A DNA stretch of 64,000 nucleotides from Microtetraspora sp. NBRC 13810 (lineage in GTDB: Bacteria; Actinomycetota; Actinomycetes; Streptosporangiales; Streptosporangiaceae). Position 1 is the first letter of the stretch; each line of letters starts with the position of its first letter. A program made the translations under genes and the position numbers. The DNA is taken from NCBI RefSeq assembly GCF_030268685.1, contig NZ_BSRQ01000030.1, forward strand, positions 1 to 64,000, in the 5' to 3' direction. The notes beneath the pieces were generated by a model, which saw only the letters and a list, made by a program, of their open reading frames with translations, was not told the DNA's origin and did no database searches. Positions 55,114 through 63,822 of the stretch are shown here, piece by piece.

Positions 55114-56262
55114 ATGAGGACGACGCGCCGGTCGATGCTCGGCCTGCGGGGAGCGGCCCCCGCCAGCGCCCCGGGGGCCCGTTCCGTTCCTGCGGACCTC
55201 GGCCCTGGCGGTGCCTATGACCGGTTCATCGCGAGCCAGGCCGCCAAGGACGAGTTCTCCGGCACCGTGCTCCTGACCCATCAGGGACGCACGGTGCTCT
55301 CCCGGTCCTTCGGCATGGCCGACAGGCGACGCTCCATCCGCAACGGCCCGGACACCCGTTTCGCGCTCGCCTCGGCGACGAAGCTGTTCACCGCCGTCGC
55401 GATCCACCAGCAGGCGCAGCGCGGCGCGATCGCGTACCACGACAAGCTGGGCGCCTATCTCGACGGATTCCCGCCCGAGACCGCGGACGTCACCGTCCAC
55501 CAGTTGCTCACCCACACCTCGGGCCTGGGCAACTACCGGGAGACGCAGGAGTTCAAGGACGGAGCGCGCGCCTGGGCCGACGCGGCCGAGGTGAACGACG
55601 GCATCATGGCGATCATCCGGCGGACCCCGCCCGCCTTCACGCCGGGCACCCGCGTGCAGTACAGCAACTCCGGCTACGAACTCCTCGGCGCCATCGTGGC
55701 ACGGACGTCCGGGCTGTCCTACTACGACCACGTCCGCGAGCACGTGTTCGGCCCCGCCGGGATGACCGACACGGACTGGTACACCCGGCCCCAGTGGAAC
55801 GACGACCGGCGCTTCGCCCACCCGTACGCCACACAGCCGTCCGGCGAACGTGCCGACGTCATCGCCGACAAGACGTTCATCGGCACCGCGGCGGGCGACG
55901 CCTTCTCCACCGGCCCGGACCTGGACCGCTTCGCCCGCGCCCTGATGGGCGGAGAGCTCCTCGACCCAGCCCACACCCGGATCGTCCTCAGCGCGAAACA
56001 GGGGCTGCCACGCTGGGCGGACAGCCCGGACGCCCCCGCTCCCGGCGCCGCTTTCCAGGGGTACGGGCCGCTTGCCCTCCTGTTCGGCGAGCAGTGGATG
56101 TTCCTGCACAACGGCGGTTCCGCCGGTGAGGGCGCCTACGTCGAGATGTACCCGGGCACCGGCTGGGTGTCGGTGGTCCTCGGCAACTACGACGTCCGGT
56201 CCGTGGTGCCCGTCGCCGTCATGGCGCGCAGGCTCATCACCGCCCAACAGCCCACGCAGTGA
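55114..56262 (+). CDS. Exported serine hydrolase (class C beta-lactamase-like) 1
   Basis: 382-residue penicillin-binding-fold hydrolase. The N-terminus (MRTTRRSMLGLRGAAPASA) is Tat-like but weak. The active-site Ser-x-x-Lys is in RFALASATKLFTAVAIHQQA near residue 85 and the Tyr-x-Asn in RVQYSNSGYELLGAIVA near residue 185; VTVHQLLTHTSGLG is typical. The third motif is HNGGSAGEG near the end. It is followed by a paralogue sharing a clearly similar sequence. Members are esterases or D-amino-acid peptidases as often as lactamases. Confidence 0.85.
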   Translation: MRTTRRSMLGLRGAAPASAPGARSVPADLGPGGAYDRFIASQAAKDEFSGTVLLTHQGRTVLSRSFGMADRRRSIRNGPDTRFALASATKLFTAVAIHQQAQRGAIAYHDKLGAYLDGFPPETADVTVHQLLTHTSGLGNYRETQEFKDGARAWADAAEVNDGIMAIIRRTPPAFTPGTRVQYSNSGYELLGAIVARTSGLSYYDHVREHVFGPAGMTDTDWYTRPQWNDDRRFAHPYATQPSGERADVIADKTFIGTAAGDAFSTGPDLDRFARALMGGELLDPAHTRIVLSAKQGLPRWADSPDAPAPGAAFQGYGPLALLFGEQWMFLHNGGSAGEGAYVEMYPGTGWVSVVLGNYDVRSVVPVAVMARRLITAQQPTQ

Positions 56263-56279
56263 CCCGGAGGACAGCCACC

Positions 56280-57464
56280 ATGACTCATCGATCGCCGGCG
56301 CCGTTCCGGATCACCAGGCGGACCGCCCTCGGGACGCTGGGCGCGGCCTCCCTCGCCACGGGATTCACCTGGGCGTCCCCGGGGTTCGCGGACTCCTCCC
56401 GCAGGCGGGGCCCGGACAAGGACCTGCTGCCCGGCGGCGCGTTCGACCGGTTCGTGGCGGAACAGGCCGCCCAGGATGTGTTCTCCGGAACCGTCCTGCT
56501 CGCCCACCGGGACCGGCCCGTGCTCACCCGCGCGTACGGCATGGCCGACCAGCGGCAGGGGGTGCCGAACCGGCCCGACACCTTGTTCAACCTCGCGTCG
56601 GTGACCAAGTGCTTCACCGGGCTCGCGATCGCCCAGCTGGTCGTCCAGGGCAAGGTCGCCTTCCACGAGAAGCTGGGCACCTATCTCGGCGGCTTCCCCG
56701 CCGAGATCGCGGACGTCACCGTCCAGCAGTTGCTCACCCACACCTCCGGGGTGGGCCGGCCGGCCCTGGGGGGCGGGATATGGCCGACCTGGAACAGCGT
56801 CGAAGAGACGGTCGAAGGGACCCTCGGCATCATCCGGTCGACCCCCCTCCAGTTCGCGCCCGGTACCCGGTTCGGCTACAGCAACGACGGTTACTGGGTC
56901 CTCGGCGCGATCGTCGCCCAGGTCTCGGGAGGGTCCTACTACGACTACGTACGCCGGCACGTCTTCGCCCCGGCGGGCATGACCCGCACCGACTTCCTCA
57001 CCCGGCCGCAGGTGCTGGCCGACCCCGACGTCGCCCGCCCCTACTGGACCCAGCCCTCCGGCGCTCGCGTCGACTTCACCACCACGCCGATGTTCGGGTT
57101 CGTCGGCGGCCCCGACGGGGGCGCCTACTCCACCGCCCCCGACCTGCTGCGCTTCGCCTCCGCGCTGCGTGCCGGCAGGCTGCTGGACCCCGCGTACACG
57201 GAACTGGTCACCACCGCCAAGGTCCCCGTGCCGCCGAGGCCCGGTTCGCCCGCCACCGAACGGGAGTTCGCCGACTACGGCTTCCACGACTTCGTCGTCG
57301 CCGGGCAGCCCATCTACGGGCACCCCGGCAGCGGTCCCGGCGTCGCCACCAACCTCGACGTCCACCCCGGCTCCGACTGGGTGGCGATCGTGCTCGGCAA
57401 CTACGACAGCGGGGTCAAAGCCATCGTCCAGCGGGAGCGGGAGATCAGCACACGGCGGGCGTGA
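56280..57464 (+). CDS. Exported serine hydrolase (class C beta-lactamase-like) 2
   Basis: 394-residue paralogue of the preceding protein. A Tat signal (RITRRTALGTLGAASLATGF) precedes the domain. Active-site motifs are SVTK in LFNLASVTKCFTGLAIAQLV, YSN in RFGYSNDGYWVLGAIVA and HPGSGPG near the end. ATG at 56280 has GGAGG upstream and is preferred over the GTG at 56259 that overlaps the previous stop. The pair arose by tandem duplication and has diverged substantially. Confidence 0.87.
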   Translation: MTHRSPAPFRITRRTALGTLGAASLATGFTWASPGFADSSRRRGPDKDLLPGGAFDRFVAEQAAQDVFSGTVLLAHRDRPVLTRAYGMADQRQGVPNRPDTLFNLASVTKCFTGLAIAQLVVQGKVAFHEKLGTYLGGFPAEIADVTVQQLLTHTSGVGRPALGGGIWPTWNSVEETVEGTLGIIRSTPLQFAPGTRFGYSNDGYWVLGAIVAQVSGGSYYDYVRRHVFAPAGMTRTDFLTRPQVLADPDVARPYWTQPSGARVDFTTTPMFGFVGGPDGGAYSTAPDLLRFASALRAGRLLDPAYTELVTTAKVPVPPRPGSPATEREFADYGFHDFVVAGQPIYGHPGSGPGVATNLDVHPGSDWVAIVLGNYDSGVKAIVQREREISTRRA

Positions 57465-57662
57465 TCCGGCCCGCCCGCCCGGGTGTCCGTGCTCCGTGTT
57501 CCGGGTCCCGGCGGCCGTACGCCGCCGGCCCCGGGCCGGGGTGGCGGGCGACGACATCATCGGTCCTTTCCGTCTGCGTTGCCGCGAGAGCGACCCCCCA
57601 CAGATGGATCAGAACCCGATATGCGCCCTGAACGCCCGCTCGTCTCGCATAGTGTCTGCGAC

Positions 57663-58274
57663 ATGACCAAAGCGATCATCGCCCAGGATCTGGCTGTGGA
57701 GTTGAGCGGCAATCCGATCTTGAGCGGGCTCCACCTCACCGCCGCCCCCGGTGAGATCGTGACCATCACGGGGCAGAACGGCGTGGGCAAGTCGACCTTG
57801 CTGCGCTGCCTGGCCGGGCTGCTCCCGCCCGCCGCCGGGAAGCTGGCGGTCATGGACGGCCCGCCGTCGGACGAGCCGGCCTTCTGGCGTGACGTCGCCC
57901 TGGTCGCCGACGAGCCCGCCTGGTACCCGGGCCTGACCGTCCGGGAACACCTGAAGCTCATGGCCGCCGTGCACCACCGGCCGCGCCTGACCGCCGAGCG
58001 GGCGCTGGAACTGTTCGACCTGGCCGAGCGCGCCGACATGGCGCCCCTGCGGCTCTCCACCGGTCAGCAGCAACGTCTCTCACTCGCGATGGGCCTGACG
58101 CGGCCCAGCCGGATCCTCCTGCTGGACGAGCCCGAGCGCGGCCTCGACGCGGACTTCCGCGTGCGTCTGGGCGAGATCCTGACCGAGTACGCGGCGGAGG
58201 GCGGCACCGTGGTGATGGTCACCCATGACCTTCAGCTCGCCCAGGTCGCCGGTGCCAGGAGGATCGACCTGTGA
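57663..58274 (+). CDS. ABC transporter ATP-binding protein
   Basis: 203-residue ATPase. Walker A is ITGQNGVGKSTLLRCLAGL near residue 38, the signature region LSTGQQQRLSLAMGLTRP near residue 138 and Walker B ILLLDEPERGLDADF. It overlaps the DUF6297 membrane protein gene by 4 bp (GTGA). The ATG at 57663 is preceded by TAGTGT at about -14 and has no ribosome-binding site, suggesting a leaderless mRNA. It is probably the motor of an exporter. Confidence 0.88.
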   Translation: MTKAIIAQDLAVELSGNPILSGLHLTAAPGEIVTITGQNGVGKSTLLRCLAGLLPPAAGKLAVMDGPPSDEPAFWRDVALVADEPAWYPGLTVREHLKLMAAVHHRPRLTAERALELFDLAERADMAPLRLSTGQQQRLSLAMGLTRPSRILLLDEPERGLDADFRVRLGEILTEYAAEGGTVVMVTHDLQLAQVAGARRIDL

Positions 58275-59683
58275 AGGAGATCCGGTCCCTCATCCGGTCC
58301 GGCCGGCCGGCGCGGAGCTGGGCCGACCGCTACTTCATCGCCTTCGCCCTCCTCCTCGTGGCCGCCGTCGTCGCCCAGCCGATCAGCTTCGTGCTCACTG
58401 CGGCCGCCGGGCAGGTGACGCCCGCCCGGGTCGGCGCCGGATTGACCCTGATCCTGGTCGGCTACGCGGCCTTCCTCGCCCTCTCCCGCGCCCTCGGCCC
58501 GGTGGTGCTGCCGCCCGCCGACGCCGCCTGGCTTCTCCTGACGCCGCTGTCCCGCCGCGCCGTACTGAGCAGGACGGCCCTGGTCCTGCTGGCGATCTCG
58601 GTCGCGGGCGGTCTGGTGCTGGGCCTGGCCCTGCCGGTCGCCGTCGCCGCCCCCGGCCGGCTGGCCGCGGCGCTGGTCCTCGGCGTGGCGGCCACCGTCG
58701 GCGGCATGGCCTGGGCCGTGCTCGCGCAATCCTCCACCGCCTGGGACGCCTGGCTCCAGGGCACGCTGACCGTTGTGACGGTGGTGGCCGTCCTGTGCAC
58801 CGCCGTGCCGCACCTGCTGCCCTCCGTGCCCATCGGACCCGCGGCGGCCGTGGTCGCCGCCACCGCGGTCCTCCTGGGGTGGCGGGCGTGGTCCGCCCTC
58901 ACCCGCATGCCCGCCCGGATCCTCCTGGACGCCTCCACCCGAGCCGGACACCTGGCCAGGGCCACGACGAACCTGGACCCCGGCGCGCTGACCTGGATCG
59001 CCGAGGACAACCACTGGCGGACCCACGACCTGCGTCCCCATCCCTGGCCGGAACGGCTCCCGGCCTTCCTCTCACTCGCCTGGACGGAGGTCTGCCGGCT
59101 GGCGCGCCGCCCCGGGCGGCCGGCCCTGCTGCTCGCGGCGACCCTGCTGCCCATGGTGGCCTCGCGCGCGGGGATCCCGGCACCCGGGCTGCTCCTGGTC
59201 GCCGCCGGTGCCCTGACCGCCGCCGCGTCCGTCACCTCGGGAGCCCGGCGCGACGGCAACAACCCCGCCCTCGCCCGGCTGCTGGGCGTCGACCCCCGGC
59301 AGACGCTGGCGACCAGAGCCCTTCCGCCCCTCCTGCTCGGCGCCGCCTGGATCGTCCTCGCCCTGACCTGGCTGGGCCTGACGGGCCCCTGGCTCCTCCT
59401 GGGCGTACTGACCGCCCCCGCCATGGCAGCGGGGGCGCTGCGTATGGCGCGCAGGCAGCCCGTCGACCACTCCCTGCCGCTGGTCGACTTCGGGATGGGC
59501 GGCATCCCTGTCGGCCCGGTGCTCTGGGCGCTGACCGGCGTGGACATCGCGCTGCTCGGCACGCTTCCTACGGTGCAGGCGGCGCTGACCCAGCCCGCCC
59601 AGCTGGGCGGGTACGTGGTCGCGCAGGCCCTCACGGGAGTCGCCGTGCTGGCGGCCTACATCTGGCGTTCGAGGACTCCCTGA
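58271..59683 (+). CDS. DUF6297-type multi-pass membrane protein (ABC permease partner)
   Basis: 470-residue integral membrane protein with about ten hydrophobic segments (FIAFALLLVAAVVAQPISFV, GLTLILVGYAAFLALSRAL, ALVLLAISVAGGLVLGLALP). DUF6297 proteins are regularly encoded directly after a short ABC ATPase in actinomycetes and are presumed to be the transmembrane half of that transporter. GTG at 58271 overlaps the ATPase stop. The substrate is unknown. Confidence 0.8.
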   Translation: MKEIRSLIRSGRPARSWADRYFIAFALLLVAAVVAQPISFVLTAAAGQVTPARVGAGLTLILVGYAAFLALSRALGPVVLPPADAAWLLLTPLSRRAVLSRTALVLLAISVAGGLVLGLALPVAVAAPGRLAAALVLGVAATVGGMAWAVLAQSSTAWDAWLQGTLTVVTVVAVLCTAVPHLLPSVPIGPAAAVVAATAVLLGWRAWSALTRMPARILLDASTRAGHLARATTNLDPGALTWIAEDNHWRTHDLRPHPWPERLPAFLSLAWTEVCRLARRPGRPALLLAATLLPMVASRAGIPAPGLLLVAAGALTAAASVTSGARRDGNNPALARLLGVDPRQTLATRALPPLLLGAAWIVLALTWLGLTGPWLLLGVLTAPAMAAGALRMARRQPVDHSLPLVDFGMGGIPVGPVLWALTGVDIALLGTLPTVQAALTQPAQLGGYVVAQALTGVAVLAAYIWRSRTP

Positions 59684-59831
59684 CCGGCGGAACCGGACAG
59701 CCGGCCGAACGGTTTCGCGGGTCGGTTCCGCCTGGGCGGAGGGCACCAAGATGATCAGGACGTGAGGCCATTCGCCACACACGAAAAGAGCAAGAACGAC
59801 AGGAAGACAGCGTGACAAACCCTTCGCGCGC

Positions 59832-60179
59832 GTGCTTGATGAGAGCGTGGCGCGTTTCGGTGGGCTGACCGGGGCGCGGGCCCTGCTCGTCGGGACCGCG
59901 TCCTATACCGGGCTGCCGGACATCCCCGCCGTGGCGACCACACTCGCCGACCTCGCCGACACGCTGGAACGGCGGTGCGGGCTGCCCGCCGAGGCGATCC
60001 GGGTGGCGACCGACCTGCCCACACCCATGGAACTCGGCGACGTGATCACCTCGGTGACCGAGGACGCCACCGGACCGCTACTCGTCTACTTCGCCGGACA
60101 CGGCCTGCTCAGCCGGGACGGGGTCGTGGTCATATTCCGACGAGACTTCTCGATAAGCGCTGAGCCGCAGGTCGGCTGA
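59832..60179 (+). pseudogene. Caspase-like peptidase, truncated after the catalytic His
   Basis: Residues 13-100 match a bacterial caspase-like domain: TGARALLVGTASYTGLPDIP, TTLADLADTLERRCGL and the catalytic His in GPLLVYFAGHGLLSRDGVV. The segment with the catalytic Cys (usually ~50 residues later) is missing, because the sequence becomes unrelated at FRRDFSISAEPQVG where it joins a response-regulator fragment on the other strand. It is a deletion scar. Confidence 0.7.
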
Positions 60180-60229
60180 GTGCTGGGGGGGGTTGCAGCA
60201 GGTCGAGTCGGTCTCGAGGTCAGGATGAC

Positions 60230-60469
60230 GACGTGCACCCCGGCCAGGGCCGGGTCCGCGGCGATGCGCCGGGTCGCCTCGATGCCGTCGATGACCGGCA
60301 TCTGGATGTCGATGAGCGCGACATCGGGCCGGTGTTCCCTGGCCAGAGCCAGGCCCTCCCTCCCGTCGCCGGCCTCGGCCACCACCTCGATGTCGTCCTC
60401 GAGGTCGAGCAGCGCGCGGAATCCGCTGCGCAGGAGCGGCTGGTCGTCCACCAGCAGGACCCGGATCAT
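60230..60469 (-). pseudogene. NarL-type response regulator, receiver N-terminal fragment
   Basis: The minus strand from 60469 encodes MIRVLLVDDQPLLRSGFRAL and DVALIDIQMPVIDGIEATRR (acidic pair and phospho-Asp present) up to VHVVILTS, then unrelated sequence. The conserved Lys, helix 5 and the whole LuxR-type DNA-binding domain are gone. It overlaps the kinase fragment by 4 bp, as in an intact kinase/regulator pair. Confidence 0.75.
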
Positions 60470-60799
60470 GACGTCCGGTCCACGGGAAGCTCGGCCTGGA
60501 CGGTGAAGCCGCCCCCGGCGCGCGGTGCCGCCCGGAGGCGACCGCCGAGGGCGGTGACCCGTTCGCGCATCCCCAGCAGCCCGACGCCGGGCACCGGGGC
60601 GCTGCCCGGCCTGGCCTTGCCGTCGTCATCGATGCGGATCGCCAGAGCGTCCGGACGGCACTCGATCCGGACCGACGCGGTCTCGGCGGCGGCATGCCGG
60701 ACGATGTTGGTGAGCGACTCCTGAACGATCCGGTAGACGGTCCGGCTCACCGCGGCCGGCACCTCATGCTGTTGCCCTTCGACGGTCAGCGTCGCATCT
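60466..60799 (-). pseudogene. Sensor histidine kinase, HATPase fragment
   Basis: On the minus strand AAVSRTVYRIVQESLTNIVR and GVGLLGMRERVTALGGRLRA are the N and G boxes of a NarL-type kinase ATPase domain. Everything before VEGQQHEVPA is missing (the His-box and membrane part) because the DNA joins an ABC permease gene near 60799. The reading frame from 60762 is only the end of the gene. Confidence 0.75.
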
Positions 60800-61469
60800 A
60801 ATTAGGAGGATCATCCCCGCCCGCATAGGGTCGCCGCCCATCTCGATCCCGGCCCGGCCCAGGTCGGTGAGCCAGCAGCTGGGCGTGGCATAGCCGATGT
60901 AGGAGAACCACGCAGGCAGCGCGTCCAGCGGTATTCCGCCGAAGATGGCCAGCACGAGCATCCCGATGATGATGATCTGCTGGGTGTTCTTCTTGTTCCC
61001 GAACTGACCGATCAGCAGGCCGAGGATGGCGAACGGCGTGCCGCCCAACGTGATGACGAGCGTCACGAAGAGCCAGCCACCCAGATCCAGGCGAACGTCC
61101 CGGAACAGGGCCGCGGCCAGGGCGAGGACGATGGGAGGCGGGATCGAGACGAGCATGCCCACTGCCACCTTGCCCAGCAGGTAGCCACCACCGGTCAGTG
61201 GCGTCAGCCGCAGTTGCCGCTGCCAGCCCGCCTCCCTCTCGTTCACCACGCGGGCGCCGACCAACATCCCGGAGATGAGCACGCCCCAGCCGGCCATGGC
61301 GGCTAACAGGACGGCTCCGGGGTCGATCGCCGACCGCGCAGGCCACTGGGATCCGAAGATGACCGCCTCGAGCAGGTAAAAAAGCGCCGGGAAACCCGAT
61401 GATGAACAGGAGGGTTCCGGGCTCACGCAGCACTCTGCGCAACTCCAGCGCCAGATAACCGAGTTTCAT
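60800..61469 (-). pseudogene. ABC-2 type permease, frameshifted and 3' truncated
   Basis: ATG at 61469 begins MKLGYLALELRRVLREPGTL in one frame; at GFP the frame shifts within a run of A/T at about 61377-61385 and the rest (ALFYLLEAVIFGSQWPARS, SGMLVGARVVNEREAGWQRQ, IIIIGMLVLAIFGGIPLDAL, SYIGYATPSCWLTDLGRAG) is in the next frame. The last membrane helix is replaced by kinase-fragment sequence near 60800. It was the membrane partner of the ATPase encoded immediately upstream (4-bp overlap). Confidence 0.75.
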
Positions 61470-62395
61470 GACAGCTCACTTTCGCCTGTGCGAGTTCTGC
61501 TGGTAAGGGCGAGGAACGCCTCGTCCAGGCCCACGCCGACCACCTCGACGTCACGCGCGTGCTGGAATCGGGACAGGAGCGCCCGAAGCGTGGTGTCGGA
61601 ATCGGAGCTGAGCACGGCGACCTTGTCCTGGCGGACCTCCACGTTCACCACGGAGGGGAGCGCGCGCATCGCGGGCTCGCTCACCCCGGAGACCGTCGCG
61701 CGCAGTGTGCGGCCGGCCGCCAGTGACCGCACCTGCGCCACCGAGCCGTCCGCGACGGTACTCCCGTCGCGCAGGAACACGACTCGGTCGGCGAACTCCT
61801 CGGCCTCCTCCAGATAGTGCGTCGCGAACATGACGGTCCGGCCGGACGCGGTGAACTCCTGCATGGAGTGCCAGAACTCGCGTCGTCGCCGTACGTCCAT
61901 CCCCGCCGTGGGTTCGTCGAGCAGCAGCAGGTCGGGGTCGGCCACCAGAGCGACGGCGAACCGTACCCGCTGCTTCTGCCCCGTCGACAGCTTGGTGGAT
62001 CTGCGCCGCGCAAGGTCTTCGATGCCCGCCTTGCGCAGTGCCTCCCGGACCGGGAGGGGGTTCTTGTGCAGAGATGCCACCATGCCCACCATCTCGATCA
62101 CCGTGGCATCGTCGAGCAACGCACCCTCCTGGAGCATGGCGCCGATGACACCCTCCAGGACGGCCTGACGAGGCGGGAGCCCGAAGACCTGCACGATTCC
62201 AGAGTCGGGCTTCGTCAGCCCGACGATCATGTCCACCATGGTCGACTTGCCGGCGCCGTTCGGCCCGAGGAGCGCGACGACCTCGCCCGCCTTGCTGGTC
62301 AGGTCCACTTCCTTGACGGCGTGGACCGCGCCGTAGTGTTTGCGCAAGCCCTGGACGCGAACTGCGGCGTCCCGCCGTTCCGCCTGCGAAATCAA
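61466..62395 (-). CDS. ABC-2 transporter ATP-binding protein
   Basis: 309-residue ATPase of the daunorubicin/antibiotic-exporter type. Walker A is VVALLGPNGAGKSTMVDMIV near residue 44, the signature LSTGQKQRVRFAVALVADPD near 137 and Walker B LLLLDEPTAGMDVRRR; the C-terminal domain is complete. It is intact although its permease partner is broken, so its only remaining role would be with another permease. ATG at 62395 was taken as the first start with the domain following directly. Confidence 0.87.
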   Translation of the reverse strand: MISQAERRDAAVRVQGLRKHYGAVHAVKEVDLTSKAGEVVALLGPNGAGKSTMVDMIVGLTKPDSGIVQVFGLPPRQAVLEGVIGAMLQEGALLDDATVIEMVGMVASLHKNPLPVREALRKAGIEDLARRRSTKLSTGQKQRVRFAVALVADPDLLLLDEPTAGMDVRRRREFWHSMQEFTASGRTVMFATHYLEEAEEFADRVVFLRDGSTVADGSVAQVRSLAAGRTLRATVSGVSEPAMRALPSVVNVEVRQDKVAVLSSDSDTTLRALLSRFQHARDVEVVGVGLDEAFLALTSRTRTGESELS

Positions 62396-63047
62396 CGTCT
62401 CGTCCAGGCCTTCACCTGGCCGAGGTTTTCTCGACCTCCTGTCATGACCTTGGCGTGACAGCTGTCATGGATAGGAACTCTGAATCCGATCAGCCTCCTG
62501 ATCGACAGGCTTCCTCGGCCGGACGGACGGAGCATGGGAGATCGCCCAGACCGCGGATCCCAAGTGGCGATCAAATCCCGGAAGAGCACCAAGACAGCGG
62601 GCCGGAATGCGATCCCATCACGCTAGGTCGGGCACGCCTTCGACGCAACATACCTTCAGGACCGGTCAAATCGCCGACAGGAAGCCACCATCACCCGCTT
62701 CGTCCACTACGAAGGGCACCGCCCGACCGCGCGAGAGCAGCGCGAACTGGCGCTGTTCGCGCGCCGCTCCCGCGATCACTCCGGCCGTCACGCCGTATCC
62801 ACGGGCTGGTACAACGAATGCTTCCGTGCCTGGGTTGATGTACGCGGGCACCCGCTCGAAGAGTCCGGCGACAAGGCGCCCGCCGCGGCGGAGTACCGTG
62901 CCGCGGGCCGGCTCACGACCGGTCTCCCCGAGTGCCGTTACGTGCTGACCTGCGCCGTCTGGCTGGAACGGGCAGACTCGCCGCTAGGCGAAGAGTGTCA
63001 GTGCCTGCTAACGTTAGCGGAACACGACACTCTGGAAGGTGATGACA
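62396..63047 (+). other. Intergenic with an open frame lacking a start codon
   Basis: About 650 bp without an annotated gene. On the plus strand a frame is open from about 62600 to beyond 63030 and reads HGRH- and RAWVDVRGHPLEESG-like sequence (FVHYEGHRPTAREQRELALF, VSTGWYNECFRAWVDVRGH, LPECRYVLTCAVWLERADS). It has coding-like composition but no ATG or GTG before 62942 and no recognised family. It may be a remnant. The first 200 bp (62396-62600) show nothing. Confidence 0.35.
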
Positions 63048-63404
63048 ATGGGACGACCGATCGCGTTCTTCGAGGTGATCAGCTCGGATCACGAGCGGGC
63101 ACAGGCGTTCTACCGGGACCTGTTCGACTGGCGGGTCGCCGCCGACCCGGAGATGGGCGGGTACGGCCTGGTGGACACCGGGGCCGGCGAGCAGGCCGTG
63201 GGCGGGGGCATCGGACCGTCCATGCAGCCCGGGGACACGGGCGTGAAGGTCTACGTCCAGGTGGACGACCTCGACGCCTACCTGGATCGGGCCGAGGCGC
63301 TGGGCGGCGAGCGCCTGGTCCCGCCGATCGACCTGCCCGGCGACTTCGGCAGATTCGCGGTCTTCGCCGACCCGGACGGCAACCAGGTGGGCCTGTGGGC
63401 CTGA
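63048..63404 (+). CDS. VOC-superfamily protein (glyoxalase-like)
   Basis: 118-residue vicinal-oxygen-chelate protein with the paired modules PIAFFEVISSDHERAQAFYR and GVKVYVQVDDLDAYLDRAEA, ending FAVFADPDGNQVGLWA. ATG at 63048 is 8 nt after GGAAGG; earlier in-frame starts at 63039 and 63042 are too close to that site. It overlaps the ArsR-type gene by 10 bp, a common actinobacterial pair with SRPBCC genes. Confidence 0.85.
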   Translation: MGRPIAFFEVISSDHERAQAFYRDLFDWRVAADPEMGGYGLVDTGAGEQAVGGGIGPSMQPGDTGVKVYVQVDDLDAYLDRAEALGGERLVPPIDLPGDFGRFAVFADPDGNQVGLWA

Positions 63405-63751
63405 CCGAGCCGGACCCGACGGACGAGGTGCTGCGCGCGCTCGCCGAGCCGCGCCGGCGCACCATCCTCCGACTCGTCGCCCACGACGAGTTGTCGGCCG
63501 GGGAGATCGCCGCGACGTTCGAGGTGAGCCGCACCGCGATCAGCCAGCACGTGACCGTGCTGAAGAACGCGGGGCTGCTCACCGAACGCCGGGCCGGCAC
63601 CCGCCGGCTCTACCGGGCTCGCCCTGAGGGGCTCGCCGGGATAAGGGCATTCCTGGATGAGATGTGGGCCGGTGCGCTGGACAACGCTCGCCGGCTCGCC
63701 GAGGCCGAGCGCGGGCTGTCGGACGATGTGGAGGCCGAACGTACCGGCTGA
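63395..63751 (+). CDS. ArsR/SmtB-type winged-helix regulator
   Basis: 118-residue regulator. Its helix-turn-helix is in VLRALAEPRRRTILRLVAHD and AGEIAATFEVSRTAISQHVT, with the wing in LKNAGLLTERRAGTRRLYRA. GTG at 63395 (MGLTEPDPTDE) was chosen because longer frames run through the VOC gene. It lacks the cysteine metal motif of SmtB, as in the subgroup encoded next to SRPBCC (AHSA1) proteins. It probably controls the VOC-ArsR-SRPBCC unit. Confidence 0.85.
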   Translation: MGLTEPDPTDEVLRALAEPRRRTILRLVAHDELSAGEIAATFEVSRTAISQHVTVLKNAGLLTERRAGTRRLYRARPEGLAGIRAFLDEMWAGALDNARRLAEAERGLSDDVEAERTG

Positions 63752-63822
63752 CCGCACCATCCATCCAGAAAAAAGCGACAATAACCTCAACAAGCATCAA
63801 ATCCCCACAGCGAAGGACGACC

